A stretch of DNA of 64,000 nt from Camellia lanceoleosa (taxonomy: Eukaryota; Streptophyta; Magnoliopsida; Ericales; Theaceae). The notes beneath the pieces are model-generated. The model made no database searches. It saw nothing but the letters and a program-made list of their open reading frames with translations, and was not told where the DNA came from. Location: contig CM045770.1 in the NCBI GenBank assembly GCA_025200525.1, positions 88,932,084-88,996,083 on the forward strand, given 5' to 3'. How positions within the stretch are numbered: position 1 is the stretch's first letter; every line of letters begins with the position of its first letter. The position numbers and the translations under genes are program-made. This document shows positions 10,056 to 19,210 of the stretch, one piece after another.

Positions 10056-10842
10056 ATGGAGGTGGACGATATACAAACTGGTATTGTTGAAGGTGTTTCA
10101 GCAAGTGATTTCAGTTGTATTGAACTTGCTTTACCTAATTTATTTTCTCAGTTGAGATTGAGATACAACAAAAAAGTATTAATGTTAATAAAATATTCCC
10201 CTCCTTTGCACACCCAATGCCAGTGGGTTTGTCAGAGTAAATGTTTATGATCGGAGGTTGGATGGTAATGACAGTCTGCAGGCGTGATTTTTTTTCCCTA
10301 TGGATTGTCAATGCGAGTTAGTCTATTATGAGATTGGTTATTGTTCAATTAATGACAAACAGGTGCCATGGATGGTGAAGTATCGATTTGAAAATTCGAA
10401 TATTAAAAGGGGGCTTACCTATTGTAAAATGAAGGGATATCTGAAGTATTCTACGAGTGACATGCCAGAAGATTCGCAAATAAGGGCCCCATCTGTTGTT
10501 GTGTTATCTAAAAAATATACTAATAAAAATGTTGATGTTTGGCATTGTCCTCCAATGAAGGCCATTCCGATTCTGACACGGACTAAGTCTGTGGGTTTAC
10601 CGGAGAAGCGAATAGATTTGTTGTTAGGAGGTTTTGCGGAAAGTGGTTCAGTTATTTATGAACGCAGAGGTCGTCTGAGTTTGTCTGAGATTGATATATG
10701 CAAAAGTGGTGATGACATTAGTGATGTTGATCCTGATCCGTTGATTTCGAAGGTTGGTGTTAGCAAAGAGGAAGTTGATTTTGCCAGAGAAGTAATTGTG
10801 TCGTCCGAGACTTCTGACCTAGGTGGTTTTGCTTGTTCTTGA
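10056..10842 (+). pseudogene. Geminivirus movement protein-like gene, unit 1, frameshifted
   Basis: The first frame (ATG 10056, MEVDDIQTGIVEGVSASDFS) shifts near 10,190-10,290. The long second part runs from about 10,300 (MDCQCELVYYEIGYCSINDK) to TGA 10840-10842. Recognisable blocks are VPWMVKYRFENSNIKRGLTY, YLKYSTSDMPEDSQIRAPSV and DVWHCPPMKAIPI. Total length would be about 262 codons, near the size of the begomovirus DNA-B MP and the homologous citlodavirus gene (30K-type movement proteins that act at plasmodesmata). In mastreviruses and monopartite begomoviruses no such large MP exists. The Rep stop lies 23 bp beyond its own stop on the other strand. Family assignment rests on pattern and context. 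Confidence 0.6.
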
Positions 10843-10865
10843 GGGTCCTTCGAGGTAGAGGAAGA

Positions 10866-11635
10866 TTAGGCGGATGGGCCGCTATTCTGGTTTCTGTTAT
10901 CAGAGGAGGAGAAAAGTTCTTCGTCAGTATATAAATTGTTGATGTTATTTTTGTGTACCCCTAATCTAATCCTGTCATCTTCCCTCCAAACGGAAAGACA
11001 GCAATTTTGACATAACTCGTATTGCATAAATTTCGACTTATAAACAAAATATTATTTTCTACCCATTTTTTTTACTTCTTCATTTAAGAAAGAAAATGAA
11101 TTAAAGGGGCTAGTATATGGGAGCCTCTCTCTTTTGTGTTGATCCCTCGAAAATGTTTTTAATTAGGGGTATTCTGTGACGTAATCGGTAGGACATCTTT
11201 CTTTGCAGAGTGCAAAGAATTGTTCCTCCGTTTCTACTTCTGCAAGTATTCTCCTCTAGAGTTCGTTTCTGTTCTTCGAAGGACTTTTCTCCTTAGACGA
11301 ATATTCTCCCTATTCGACGAACTTGCCCCCTTTCTGTATATAATGTTGACTTGCTGTTGGAGAGTGGAGTTTTTCTATATTTGGATGATAAATTTTGCCA
11401 TTGGTTCCGATGAGATCGAAAAATCTCGAGTTGGTAGTTTGGATCGGATCTTCTTTGTGTATTGAACTATGGCATGGAGGTGAGGGTTTCTATATTCGTG
11501 AAGCTCTCTTGCGATAAGTATGTAGTATGGTTGACAGGCTAGTTGGAGAAGGGATTGAAGGAGTTGTAAGAGTTGTTCTTTTGGGCATGGGCATTGTGGG
11601 TAAGTAAGAAAAATATTCTTGGCATAACGAGACAT
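10866..11635 (-). pseudogene. Geminivirus Rep/RepA-like gene, unit 2, nearly full-length but broken
   Basis: The ATG at 11633-11635 starts MSRYAKNIFLTYPQCP. FLTYPQC is rolling-circle motif I, and EYRNPHLHAIVQY carries motif II (HLH, metal binding). A frameshift near 11,380-11,400 moves the reading to YHPNIEKLHSP (GRS-like) and then HYIQKGG, which fits motif III with the nicking Tyr and a Lys. At least three further in-frame stops follow before the terminal TAA at 10866-10868. Total length is about 256 codons, close to RepA/C1 of geminiviruses that splice C1 to C2. I see no Walker A/B helicase segment in this or any other unit. It nicked the origin at 11,749 and, by analogy, bound the flanking GGTGTGA iterons. 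Confidence 0.8.
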
Positions 11636-12188
11636 TTTGTAGTAGTAAACAGTAAACTCACACCAGCCGTACAAGGCCTCCCTATTAGTTAAAAGGCCCG
11701 GTGTGAATGGTGTAAGTGGTGTGACTGGAGGGGGGAGGGGCGCTGTATTAATATTACTAGCGCCCCCCCTCTCGCTGATCAGGGCCGTCCATTATTGTAC
11801 TTTAGGACATGTGTATGGATGAGGTTAAAAGGAAGTCACACCCGGGCCTAGGTGTGAGTGGTGTGAGTGCTTTTGACTCCTTTACCATATAGTGTTATAC
11901 ACGTGTCACTTTTCTGGTGGTTTCGTGGTTGTAAAGTCAATATTCTTGCAGAATGATAGACATAAAGCAATGGCAGAAAAATAAATGTGTTTGAATTATA
12001 TTGAATAGGGTATCTTCGTCCTTACAAGCGGGCCACTTTGGCTATTTATTTGGTACCAGAAAACATTTTATGACAGAGAAGAATATGCTTTTGCAGTAGG
12101 ATAGCTATTGTGGTGAAGTTGTTTTCTAGTACCTTATTTCATCCCTCCTTTTCAGTCATTTTTTTTTTGTTGACTGTTTGAGTATACA
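11636..12188. promoter_or_regulatory. Geminivirus intergenic region with replication origin
   Basis: This lies between the divergent Rep (-) and V2/CP (+) starts, the normal place for the origin and both promoters. It holds the origin hairpin (11,730-11,773) and clusters of GGTGTGA-type iterons: direct copies start at 11,700, 11,709, 11,718, 11,851 and 11,860, and inverted TCACACC at 11,658 and 11,836. The 9-bp spacing within each cluster is constant. Confidence 0.8.
11730..11773 (+). promoter_or_regulatory. Origin stem-loop with TAATATTAC
   Basis: The nonanucleotide TAATATTAC occupies 11,749-11,757 in a 14-base loop (11,745-11,758). The stem pairs 11,730-11,744 with 11,759-11,773: eight pairs next to the loop (GGGGCGCT with AGCGCCCC), one A/C mismatch, then six pairs including two G-U. 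TAATATTAC in a GC-rich stem is the geminivirus nicking site (TAATATT/AC). It is the only intact origin seen in the array. Confidence 0.92.
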
Positions 12189-12518
12189 ATGTTGTACTCC
12201 TTAGAAGAGTATCCTGATAATTACGAATAGTTCACTCAAATGTGTGTCGATCATTTTTTGACGTGGCAAATAGGACTGTGGGAAGAAAGGCGATGGTTAG
12301 CTCCGGTGAAGTTTATTCGTGGATACGGGGAGCAGAGAGAAAAAATATCAAAGCTAAGGTGTATGAATAAAAGGGTTAGCAAAGATAAGAGAATTTGCAG
12401 AATTTGTAGGATAAAAGATTTGGAGTGTTTTATAAAAAATGAAAGGAGTAATGAGCAGTCAAAATCGGACTTCCCTTGTGTACCGCCAGTCAAGGACACC
12501 GAGGGCCAATGGATATAA
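12189..12518 (+). pseudogene. V2-like (precoat) ORF, unit 2
   Basis: The frame opens at ATG 12189, is interrupted by TAG at about 12,228 (sense in unit 1), and then runs to a stop at 12,518, overlapping the CP start by about 68 bases. It includes CRICRIKDLECF, a Cys-rich patch. About 110 codons and the CP overlap fit V2. No motif proves the function. Confidence 0.45.
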
Positions 12519-13184
12519 GCGTAGTTACCGTGGTCGTGTACCTTCTAAGGCGGCATATGTTCGGCACGGTACGTTCAGAATATTCCTCGATATATTAAGA
12601 AGACTAAGAGGGGAGTAAGGATGTTGCAGCTGTACGATGAACAATTAAGGGACGTTACATTTGATAATAAAGGTGTAGCGAGATTGCTTAATGGTATTGA
12701 GTTGTGTAATAAAAGACGTGACCGCCAATCAGACAAGATCATTGGTAAGGGTATAAAATTAATTGGGAATGTTCAATTGGGATAAGATTCTAAAAACGAA
12801 GCTGTGGTCTACCACATATTGTTTTTCGTCATAAGTGATAATAGTCCATCAGATTCCGTCCCTGCACCTGACAAAATATTTATTGGAGTTGGTGAGGGTA
12901 ATCCTGAGACCTGGATTGTTGATCCTGACCAGTCCGACCGGTTTCAGATGCTAAAGAAAATGAGATTCAAGCTCGTTGGTGGCAAGGACAAAGAGTACGT
13001 TCGTCACGAGATAAAAGTTGTGGACCGATTCTTCCCAATTTATGTTTGGACGAACTACAAAGATACGCTGTTAGAAAATGTTAGAAGTATTCAAAAGGGT
13101 GCCATATATTTAGTGGTTGCTACTGTTAGTGGAAAAGAATACAAAATTACTTTAAGGAGTCAAATATACTTTAGCACTATTTAA
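12451..13184 (+). pseudogene. Geminivirus coat protein, unit 2, broken
   Basis: It starts at ATG 12451, equivalent to 9012 in unit 1. The early part is frame-disturbed and has a TAA at about 12,782 (GGATAAGAT). From 12,804 the frame is continuous to a natural-looking end at 13,182-13,184. The body includes IFIGVGEGNPETWIVDPDQS and VVDRFFPIYVWTNYKD. It preserves the CP C-terminus (GAIYLVVATVSGKEYKIT...YF) that unit 1 lost to a frameshift. Like the other copies it has no clean full-length frame. Confidence 0.75.
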
Positions 13185-13227
13185 AATTGTAATTTTATGT
13201 ATATTTATTTGTAATGTTCAGGTGAAT

Positions 13228-13284
13228 AGAGGTGGATGATATAAAAACTGGTGTTGTTGGAGGTGTTTCAACAAGGGATTTCAA
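13228..13284 (+). pseudogene. Movement protein N-terminal fragment, unit 2
   Basis: Only the first few dozen bases of the MP gene are present, with the ATG context changed to GTGAATAG. It stops at an inversion joint near 13,284-13,288, where the sequence turns into the reverse complement of the MP 3' half (unit 3). A shared TTTC at the joint suggests end joining with microhomology. Confidence 0.65.
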
Positions 13285-13869
13285 TTTCCCCAAAACCTCC
13301 TAACAACAAATCTTTTCCCCTCTCCGGTAAACCCACAGACTTAATCCGTATCAGAATCGAAATGGCGTTCGTTGGAGGACAATGCCAAATATCAACATTT
13401 TCATTAGTATATTTTTTAGATAACACTACAATAGAGCGAGCCCTCATTTGTGAATCTTCTGGCATGTCACTCGTAGAATACTTCAGATACCTCTTCATTT
13501 TACAATACGTAATCCCCCTTTTAATATTCGAATTTTCAAGTTGATACTTCACCATCCATGGCACTTGTTTGTCGTTAATAGAACAATAACCATTCTCATA
13601 ATAGACTAACTCGCATTGACAATCCACAAGGAAAAAAATCACGCCTGTAAACTATCATTACCATCCAACCTCCGATCATAAACATTTGCTCTGACCAACC
13701 CACTGGCATTGGGTGCGCAAAGGGGGGAATATTTTATCAACCTTAATATTATTTTGTTTGTATCTCAACCTTAACTAAGAAAATAAATTAGGAAAGCAAG
13801 TTCAATACAACTGAAATCACTTGCTGAAACACCTTCAACAATATCAGTTTTTATATCATCCACCTCCAT
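13285..13869 (-). pseudogene. Movement protein-like gene, inverted unit 3, 3'-truncated
   Basis: ATG at 13867-13869 on the - strand matches the unit 1 MP start. The long frame 13,642-13,268 includes VPWMVKYQLENSNIKRGITY and DIWHCPPTNAISIL. It is cut at the inversion joint within the LLLGGF region, so about the last 60-70 codons are missing. The N-terminal part is out of frame with the rest, as in unit 1, which suggests the frameshift, or a Poly-T slippage site nearby, predates duplication. Confidence 0.6.
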
Positions 13870-13910
13870 GCACCTGAACATTACAAATAAAAATACATAA
13901 AATTACAATT

Positions 13911-14645
13911 CTAAACAGTTTTAAAGTACATTTGACTCCTTAAAGTAATTTTGCATTCTTTTCCACTAACAGTAGCAGCTACTAAATATATAGCACCCTT
14001 TTGAATACTTCCAACATTTCCCAACAGCATATCTTTGTAGTCCGTCCAAACATCAACTGGGAAGAACCGGTCCACAACTTCTATCCCATGACGAACGTAC
14101 TCTTTGTCCTTTTCACTAATGAGCTTGAGTCTCATTTTCTTTAGCATCTGAAACCAGTTGAATTGGTCAGGATCAACAATCCAGGTCTCAGGATTACTCT
14201 CACCAACTCCAATAAATATCTTGTCAGGTGTGGGGACAGAATCTGACAGACTATTATCACTTATGACGAAAAACAATATGTGGTGGACCATAGCTTCGTC
14301 TTTAGCATCTTGTCCCAATTGAACATTCCCAATTAATTTTATACACTTAACAATGATCTTATTTGATTAGCGGTCACATCTTTTATTACCTAACTCAATA
14401 CCATTAAACAATCTCACTACACCTTTAATATCAAATTTAACATCCCTTAATTGTTCATTGTACAGCTGTAACTTCCTTACTCCCCTCTTAGTCTTCTTAA
14501 TATATTGGAGAATATTTTGAACGTACTGTCGGCAAACATACGCCATCTTAAAAGGTGCACAACCACATTAACTACGCTTATATCCACTGGCTGCCGATGT
14601 TCTTGACCGACGGTACACAAGGGGAGTCTGATACTAGCTGCTCAT
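13911..14645 (-). pseudogene. Geminivirus coat protein, inverted unit 3, broken
   Basis: ATG at 14643-14645 on the - strand corresponds to the CP start of the other units. The C-terminal 135 codons are continuous (14,318-13,911), including DKIFIGVGESNPETWIVDPD and the end KITLRSQMYF. The N-terminal part is disturbed, with a TAA where unit 1 has CAA (near 14,366). This copy keeps the uninterrupted site that the MITE entered in unit 1. Confidence 0.72.
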
Positions 14646-14907
14646 TACTCCTTCTATTTTTTATAAAACACTCCAAATCTTTTATCCTACAAATTCTGCA
14701 GATTCTCTTACCTCTGCTAACCCTTCTGTTCAGACACCTTAGCTTTGGTATTTTTTCCCTCTGCTCCTTATACCCATGAACAAATTTCGCCAGAGCTGAC
14801 CGTCGCCTCTCTTCCTACAGTCCTATTTGCCACGTCAAAAAATGATCTACACACATTTGAGTGAATTGCTCGTAATTCTCGGGATACTCTTTTAAGGAGT
14901 ACAACAT
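14577..14907 (-). pseudogene. V2-like ORF, inverted unit 3
   Basis: The start ATG (14905-14907) and following sequence align with the unit 1 and 2 V2-like ORF. Several changes break the frame. Called by homology within the array only. Confidence 0.4.
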
Positions 14908-15303
14908 TGTATACCAAAACAATCAATAACAAAAAAAAAGACTAAAAATGAGGGACGAAGCAAGGTACCAAAAAACAACTTCACCACAATAGCTATCCCA
15001 CTGTAAAAGCATATTCCTCTCTGCCATAAAATGTTTTTTAATACCAAATAAATAGCCAAAGTGGCCCGCTTGTAAGGACAAAGATATTACATTCAATATA
15101 ACTCAAACACATTTATTTTACCGCCTTTGCTTTATGTCTATCATTCTGCAAGAATATTTACTTTACAACCACGCAAACCACCAGAAAAGTGACACATGTA
15201 TAGCACTATCTGGCAAAGGAATCAAAAGTACTCACACCTGGGCCCGGGTGTGACTTCTTTTTAACCTCATCCATACACGTGTCCTAAAGTACAACAATGG
15301 ACG
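14908..15303 (-). promoter_or_regulatory. Partial geminivirus intergenic region, unit 3
   Basis: This is the inverted copy of the CP-side half of the intergenic region. It keeps one iteron pair (TCACACC at 15,232, GGTGTGA at 15,247) and the segment equivalent to 11,785-12,188, but ends just before the origin hairpin, at about the base matching 11,790. Confidence 0.7.
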
Positions 15304-15321
15304 GAGAAGTAATTGTGTCGT
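15304..15321 (+). other. 18-base filler from the MP gene at the array border
   Basis: GAGAAGTAATTGTGTCGT here is identical to 10,787-10,804 near the MP 3' end, yet it lies directly beyond the inverted intergenic region and next to LTR sequence. It looks like a templated filler or recombination scar at the right border of the integrated viral DNA. Confidence 0.65.
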
Positions 15322-15646
15322 TATTTTCATATTATCGTAAAATAATTAAAGTCAAACATAACTTTATAGAGTTATTACTCATAGTTAGCTCCAAATATAG
15401 ACAAACAAAGCATACCAATCAAATAGCTTACAGCACGTAACCTACACAAACAGATAACAAATGCACTTATTGAAACACACACTCAGATAGTACTTAACTT
15501 ATTTCATTTCATTCGTAGTATGGTTCTAAGTCTTATCCTCATTATTGTATCTTAATTATGTCCTAGTAATGCCTAGGATGCAATGAGGATGCCAAAATGT
15601 ACTTTGAAATACTTAGTAAAATTTTCAAAAACAGGGCAACTTGTTT

Positions 15647-15897
15647 GAGCGTTACTTCCTACGCTCAAGCGAGCCCTTAGGTCTACAAAAGTACTGGTTG
15701 CATGAATTTTCTACTCGATGGACGCTTGACGATCTCTTGACTGGAAGATTGAATAAACAGGCTCCTCGCTCGAGCGTAACTCTTGTCGCTCAAGCAGTCT
15801 GCAAAACTTGCAAAACTTCTAAGAGCATGAATTTTATGCTTAAGCGGAAGCACAAAACAAAGGATGGTCATTCGAGCACAACTTCGGTCGCTCAAGC
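15647..15897. repeat. Three spaced 24-bp hairpin repeats in the solo LTR
   Basis: Copies at 15,647-15,670, 15,772-15,795 and 15,874-15,897 all follow GAGC(G/A)(T/C)(A/T)AC-TTC/TCT-n-CGCTCAAGC and are exactly 24 bp. The first two have arms GAGCG and CGCTC and can fold. The small open frame across them (15,641-15,907) is not convincing as a gene. Confidence 0.65.
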
Positions 15898-16477
15898 AAA
15901 GAAGTAGAATTCTGGAATTTTCAGATTGCTCTTCCAACTTCAAAGCTCAAATTCAATCACACAAAACACATCATTTAGGGCCCAAACTTGAGAAAAAAAA
16001 GTCTAAACTTGGAAAACATTGAGAATTCAAGAGTATTTCATGAAATCAAGGCCCAAAAGCATGCCACTTGTTCAAAATCAAATTTGAAATGTGGAAAACA
16101 TAATATGCATGTATTAATTCATGTTCTACACTTTGAAAACATAATCAATTAATGTCAAATGATGTGAAATGAGACCAATTGCCAAAACCATCCTAGAATG
16201 AACACATGCATGTAAGAATTCCTTAAAAACAACCTTAAAACATGATAAAATGTGCATGCATGCATGAATCATGTTCAATTCTACCATCTAAACTCAATTC
16301 TCTTTGAATCATGTATAAAGTAACTTAAACTCATAGAGTGTGAGTTAATTTCTTACCTAAAGTCCACAATTCCCTTAAATTCTAGGTAGGCTTGAATAAC
16401 TATCACCAATTTCTTCCAATTCTTGATTAATCTTAGCAAATCTCCCTTAATCTTCTTGAATTAATCTCTTTCCTTGG

Positions 16478-16480
<3 letters not shown>

Positions 16481-16522
<42 letters not shown>
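16481..16522. repeat. (CA)n microsatellite
   Basis: About 21 uninterrupted CA units in the right part of the solo LTR. Confidence 0.95.
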
Positions 16523-16523
<1 letters not shown>

Positions 16524-17049
16524 TTCCTTGCTCAAGAAATGAAAGTGAAGTGGCGTATGAAAAAGTCCTAGAGTTGTATTGGCCTTATATAGACTACTTA
16601 GTGGGGCTTAATTAAGCTTTGCTTAAGTTAATCAATTATCATTATTTTATTCTGGTTATTTGGTTCTGAATCGAATTCCAATTAAATTTACCATAAATTT
16701 TTTAAAATTTCAAATAACACATAAATCAAGTCAATTTCATGATAAGATACCGATAAGGCCTTCAATTTGCTTACTGAATCAAAGATATAGACAAATCTTC
16801 TTACCATGAATAGATATAAATGCAAATAATACATAACGCATATAATTGATGTAGAATTTCATCTTAATTACTTATTAGACATTCTTAATCATAAGTTATA
16901 GGCTAATCACAGGTTATAGGCTAATCACAAGTCGGCGTTGTTACAATCACATAGAAATTTTCAAATTTCTCTGTGAAATTGAAATTTCTCTGAGTCAAAC
17001 AAAATTTCTTTGAGTCGAATTTTCTCTGTGAAAATGTTGAGGAACTTTA

Positions 17050-19205
17050 ACTACTATAAAAATATTGTATATCATTTATCTTATAAAATCTTAATATCAG
17101 GGATCTTAATTGTCCTTATAATATAGAGAACAAATTTTATAATAGAATGAGCATACTAAACAATGCACCCCTTTGTAAGTATATTGTATAGACAATTTAA
17201 AAAATTTGTGAACAAATATAACATATATAAACTTTAAAAATACAATAAATAGGTTCTTAAATACATAATATTACCACACAAAAAAAAAAAAACGAATAAA
17301 GAGTTTTTGGGACTGGTTTCCTATGCAATGAACATCCTGCATATTGATAAAGATAACATTATTTATTAGAATCATTTATAGTTCATGCAGAAAATGTGTG
17401 AAATTTATTTTGTAAGAAAGTGAATTTTACCTTAATGTTTCGAGCAACCTATTGTTATGAGTGTTATTCAACTTTATTGATAATTTACATTATCAAAATC
17501 TTTTATACGAATCATAAGTAATTATATGTTAAAATTTATCAAAGAATTAATGTGATGGACTTACTTTTGCACCATTAAGTTCTGGTCTTGATGTTTGACC
17601 ATCATTTGATTTATCCCTTTTATTATTGTGAGTAATATATCTATCCGAATAGAAAATAAAAAATAATAATTTTTTATGCAACCATATCAAATTACAAAGA
17701 GAGAATGAAAAGAATTTGCCTTGAAAGCAGAGTCTATTTATATATCAAATTCTGCCTTTTTTTTTTTTAGATAAATAAAGCATATCGATTGTAAGTTGTA
17801 ACCGGTGCACTAGTTTGAGACTAAATTTAACCCCTTTCAGATTATATTATATATATATATATATAAATAGTGACCATATTTTTCTGGGTCAATTTGATAG
17901 GAGATATAAACAAAGACCTATTCAATTGAAGAAAAAAAAAAATGTATTAACCATACACTATTTGGTTTCAAACTCCAACAGCAAACTAACTTCTTTTTTT
18001 CCCAATCTTTTTGATAACGGTAAATAAATTCAAATTTTAAATTTGAATATGATTATAGAATAAATTATATATTTGTCAATGATTAAATTTGAGAGTCTAA
18101 TTTCTCATTCGCTTCTTAAATAAATGAATGTTTTACGTGAAGGTAGTTGTCGTACCTTGGTTTCACGCAAACTTGAAACCCATCTCGAATCTAATTTTTT
18201 GGAGAGCACTTGAGAAACTCTTCAGCCAGTCACGCCAAGGAGGTACTGCTCGTTGGCGGCAATGTGGTACTTGTCGTAACAACTCTTGAATCAGATGACA
18301 ATGTCGATACCATCACCTCTGAACCTCGCAATAGCCCCTCACCATTGATAAATCACCTTCTTTTCTTGCACAACTTCCTCTTCGCTCACTCACAACCATG
18401 TCGTCTCCACCTATCACAGCCCATCGAAACATCTCACCTTCACTTGAGATCTAAACTCCGACCACTATTAGAGGCAATTAGTTGATGCAATTTCCTTCAG
18501 CAACTTAAAATGCATGTCATGACCACAATATTCTAGCTAATCTTATAAAGTATTAACCAAACTCTCACCAACTAATTTGAAACCCATGCTCCAGTGCAAC
18601 CATTCATACCTTCAATTATTTTCTCTTTTCATATTCAACAAATGTTTTTTTTTTTTTTTTTTTTTTTTTTTTTGAAATGTGGTGAAATGGGTGAGGAATA
18701 AGTGTATGGCAAGGAACGATGTTGCGCTGGTCATGGGTGTGGGAAGAAAGGGTAACGACAAGGAAGGACGTCGCCAAACATGATGCTTATGAAAGACAAA
18801 ACCATGACCTTTTTTTCTTTAATGCAATCTGAACCATTAAATAGACAAGATGATGAAGTGGTATCATCTCATTTACAAGACTGGACAATCCAATTTTTTG
18901 ATAAACTACAGATAAGCCGCTCTTTTATTATATGATCTATACATGCCTTTTCATTCAAATGTGGCAATGCTTCATGCTTGCCGTTTCATTCAAAATCTAA
19001 TTATAAAGAGAGTATTTTCGAAACAAAAGAAAAGTAGAAAAATAATAGAATTATTAAAAAATAATCATATTATGATGTTTCAAAGAGCAGAATAAAAGTA
19101 ACAGAATTATTTAAAAAAAAATCATATTATGATATTTGAAAGTGTTTGATGTTTGAAGGTGTTTGAATTCTAAAAGATGTTTCATTGTTTGGTAAATGTA
19201 GGTTG
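17050..19205. other. AT-rich intergenic DNA
   Basis: No gene recognised. It holds a (TA)n run at about 17,847-17,866 and a poly-T tract of about 31 bases at 18,643-18,673. A more GC-rich stretch at 18,200-18,480 has an open 91-codon frame without any recognisable motif. It may be a decayed gene fragment, but nothing supports a product. Confidence 0.5.
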
Positions 19206-19210
19206 CTATG

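Larger units (their letters stand above)
8003..15321. other. Endogenous geminivirus-like array (two direct units, one inverted)
   Basis: Unit 1 (8,003-10,866) and unit 2 (from about 10,866) are direct repeats: the block from 8,009 matches the block from 10,870 for about 600 bp. Unit 1 then lacks about 590 bp (Rep N-terminus plus origin) that unit 2 has at about 11,490-12,070. Unit 2 runs to 13,284, where it meets unit 3 in inverted orientation. Gene order per unit is Rep (-), intergenic region, V2-like, CP, MP (+), as in a circular geminivirus genome cut open. Head-to-tail copies fit integration of a rolling-circle concatemer. All genes carry stops or frameshifts, so this is a fossil. MP and Rep converge with stops 23 bp apart. 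The presence of a begomovirus DNA-B-like MP together with CP and Rep on one molecule suggests a citlodavirus-like ancestor; that assignment is inference. Confidence 0.85.
7192..16945 (+). mobile_element. Gypsy-type solo LTR containing an endogenous geminivirus
   Basis: The left piece begins TGTCATGACCC at 7,192, next to ATCAT (7,187-7,191). The right piece ends GGCGTTGTTACA at 16,945, next to ATCAC (16,946-16,950): a TG..CA element with a 4-of-5 target duplication. TGTCAYGACCC starts are common in plant Ty3/Gypsy LTRs, and 61,956 starts the same way. Left piece about 0.8 kb plus right piece about 1.6 kb gives an LTR of about 2.4 kb. No gag-pol is seen, so it is read as a solo LTR. The geminivirus-like array at 8,003-15,321 splits it. 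Confidence 0.6.
7080..17049. mobile_element. Palindromic MITE split by a solo LTR
   Basis: The left arm (7,080-7,191) and right arm (16,946-17,049) are inverted copies of each other. Both contain AACATTTTCACAGAGAAAAT near the outer end and several AGAAATTT blocks inside. Without the insertion the element would be about 216 bp. A long, nearly complete inverted repeat of this size is typical of foldback-type MITEs. I could not assign a clean target duplication at the outer ends, so the superfamily stays open. Confidence 0.65.

Noticed and set aside
15641..15943. Small ORFs on both strands in the right part of the solo LTR
   Set aside because: They coincide with the 24-bp hairpin repeats in non-coding LTR sequence and resemble no known protein.
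16481..16522. CRISPR-like or structured array
   Set aside because: It is a simple (CA)n microsatellite; no repeat-spacer arrangement exists anywhere in the window, and the context is a plant nuclear genome.
18210..18485. Possible host gene fragment (91 codons, + strand)
   Set aside because: No recognisable motif, no conserved splice pattern and no supporting frame nearby.
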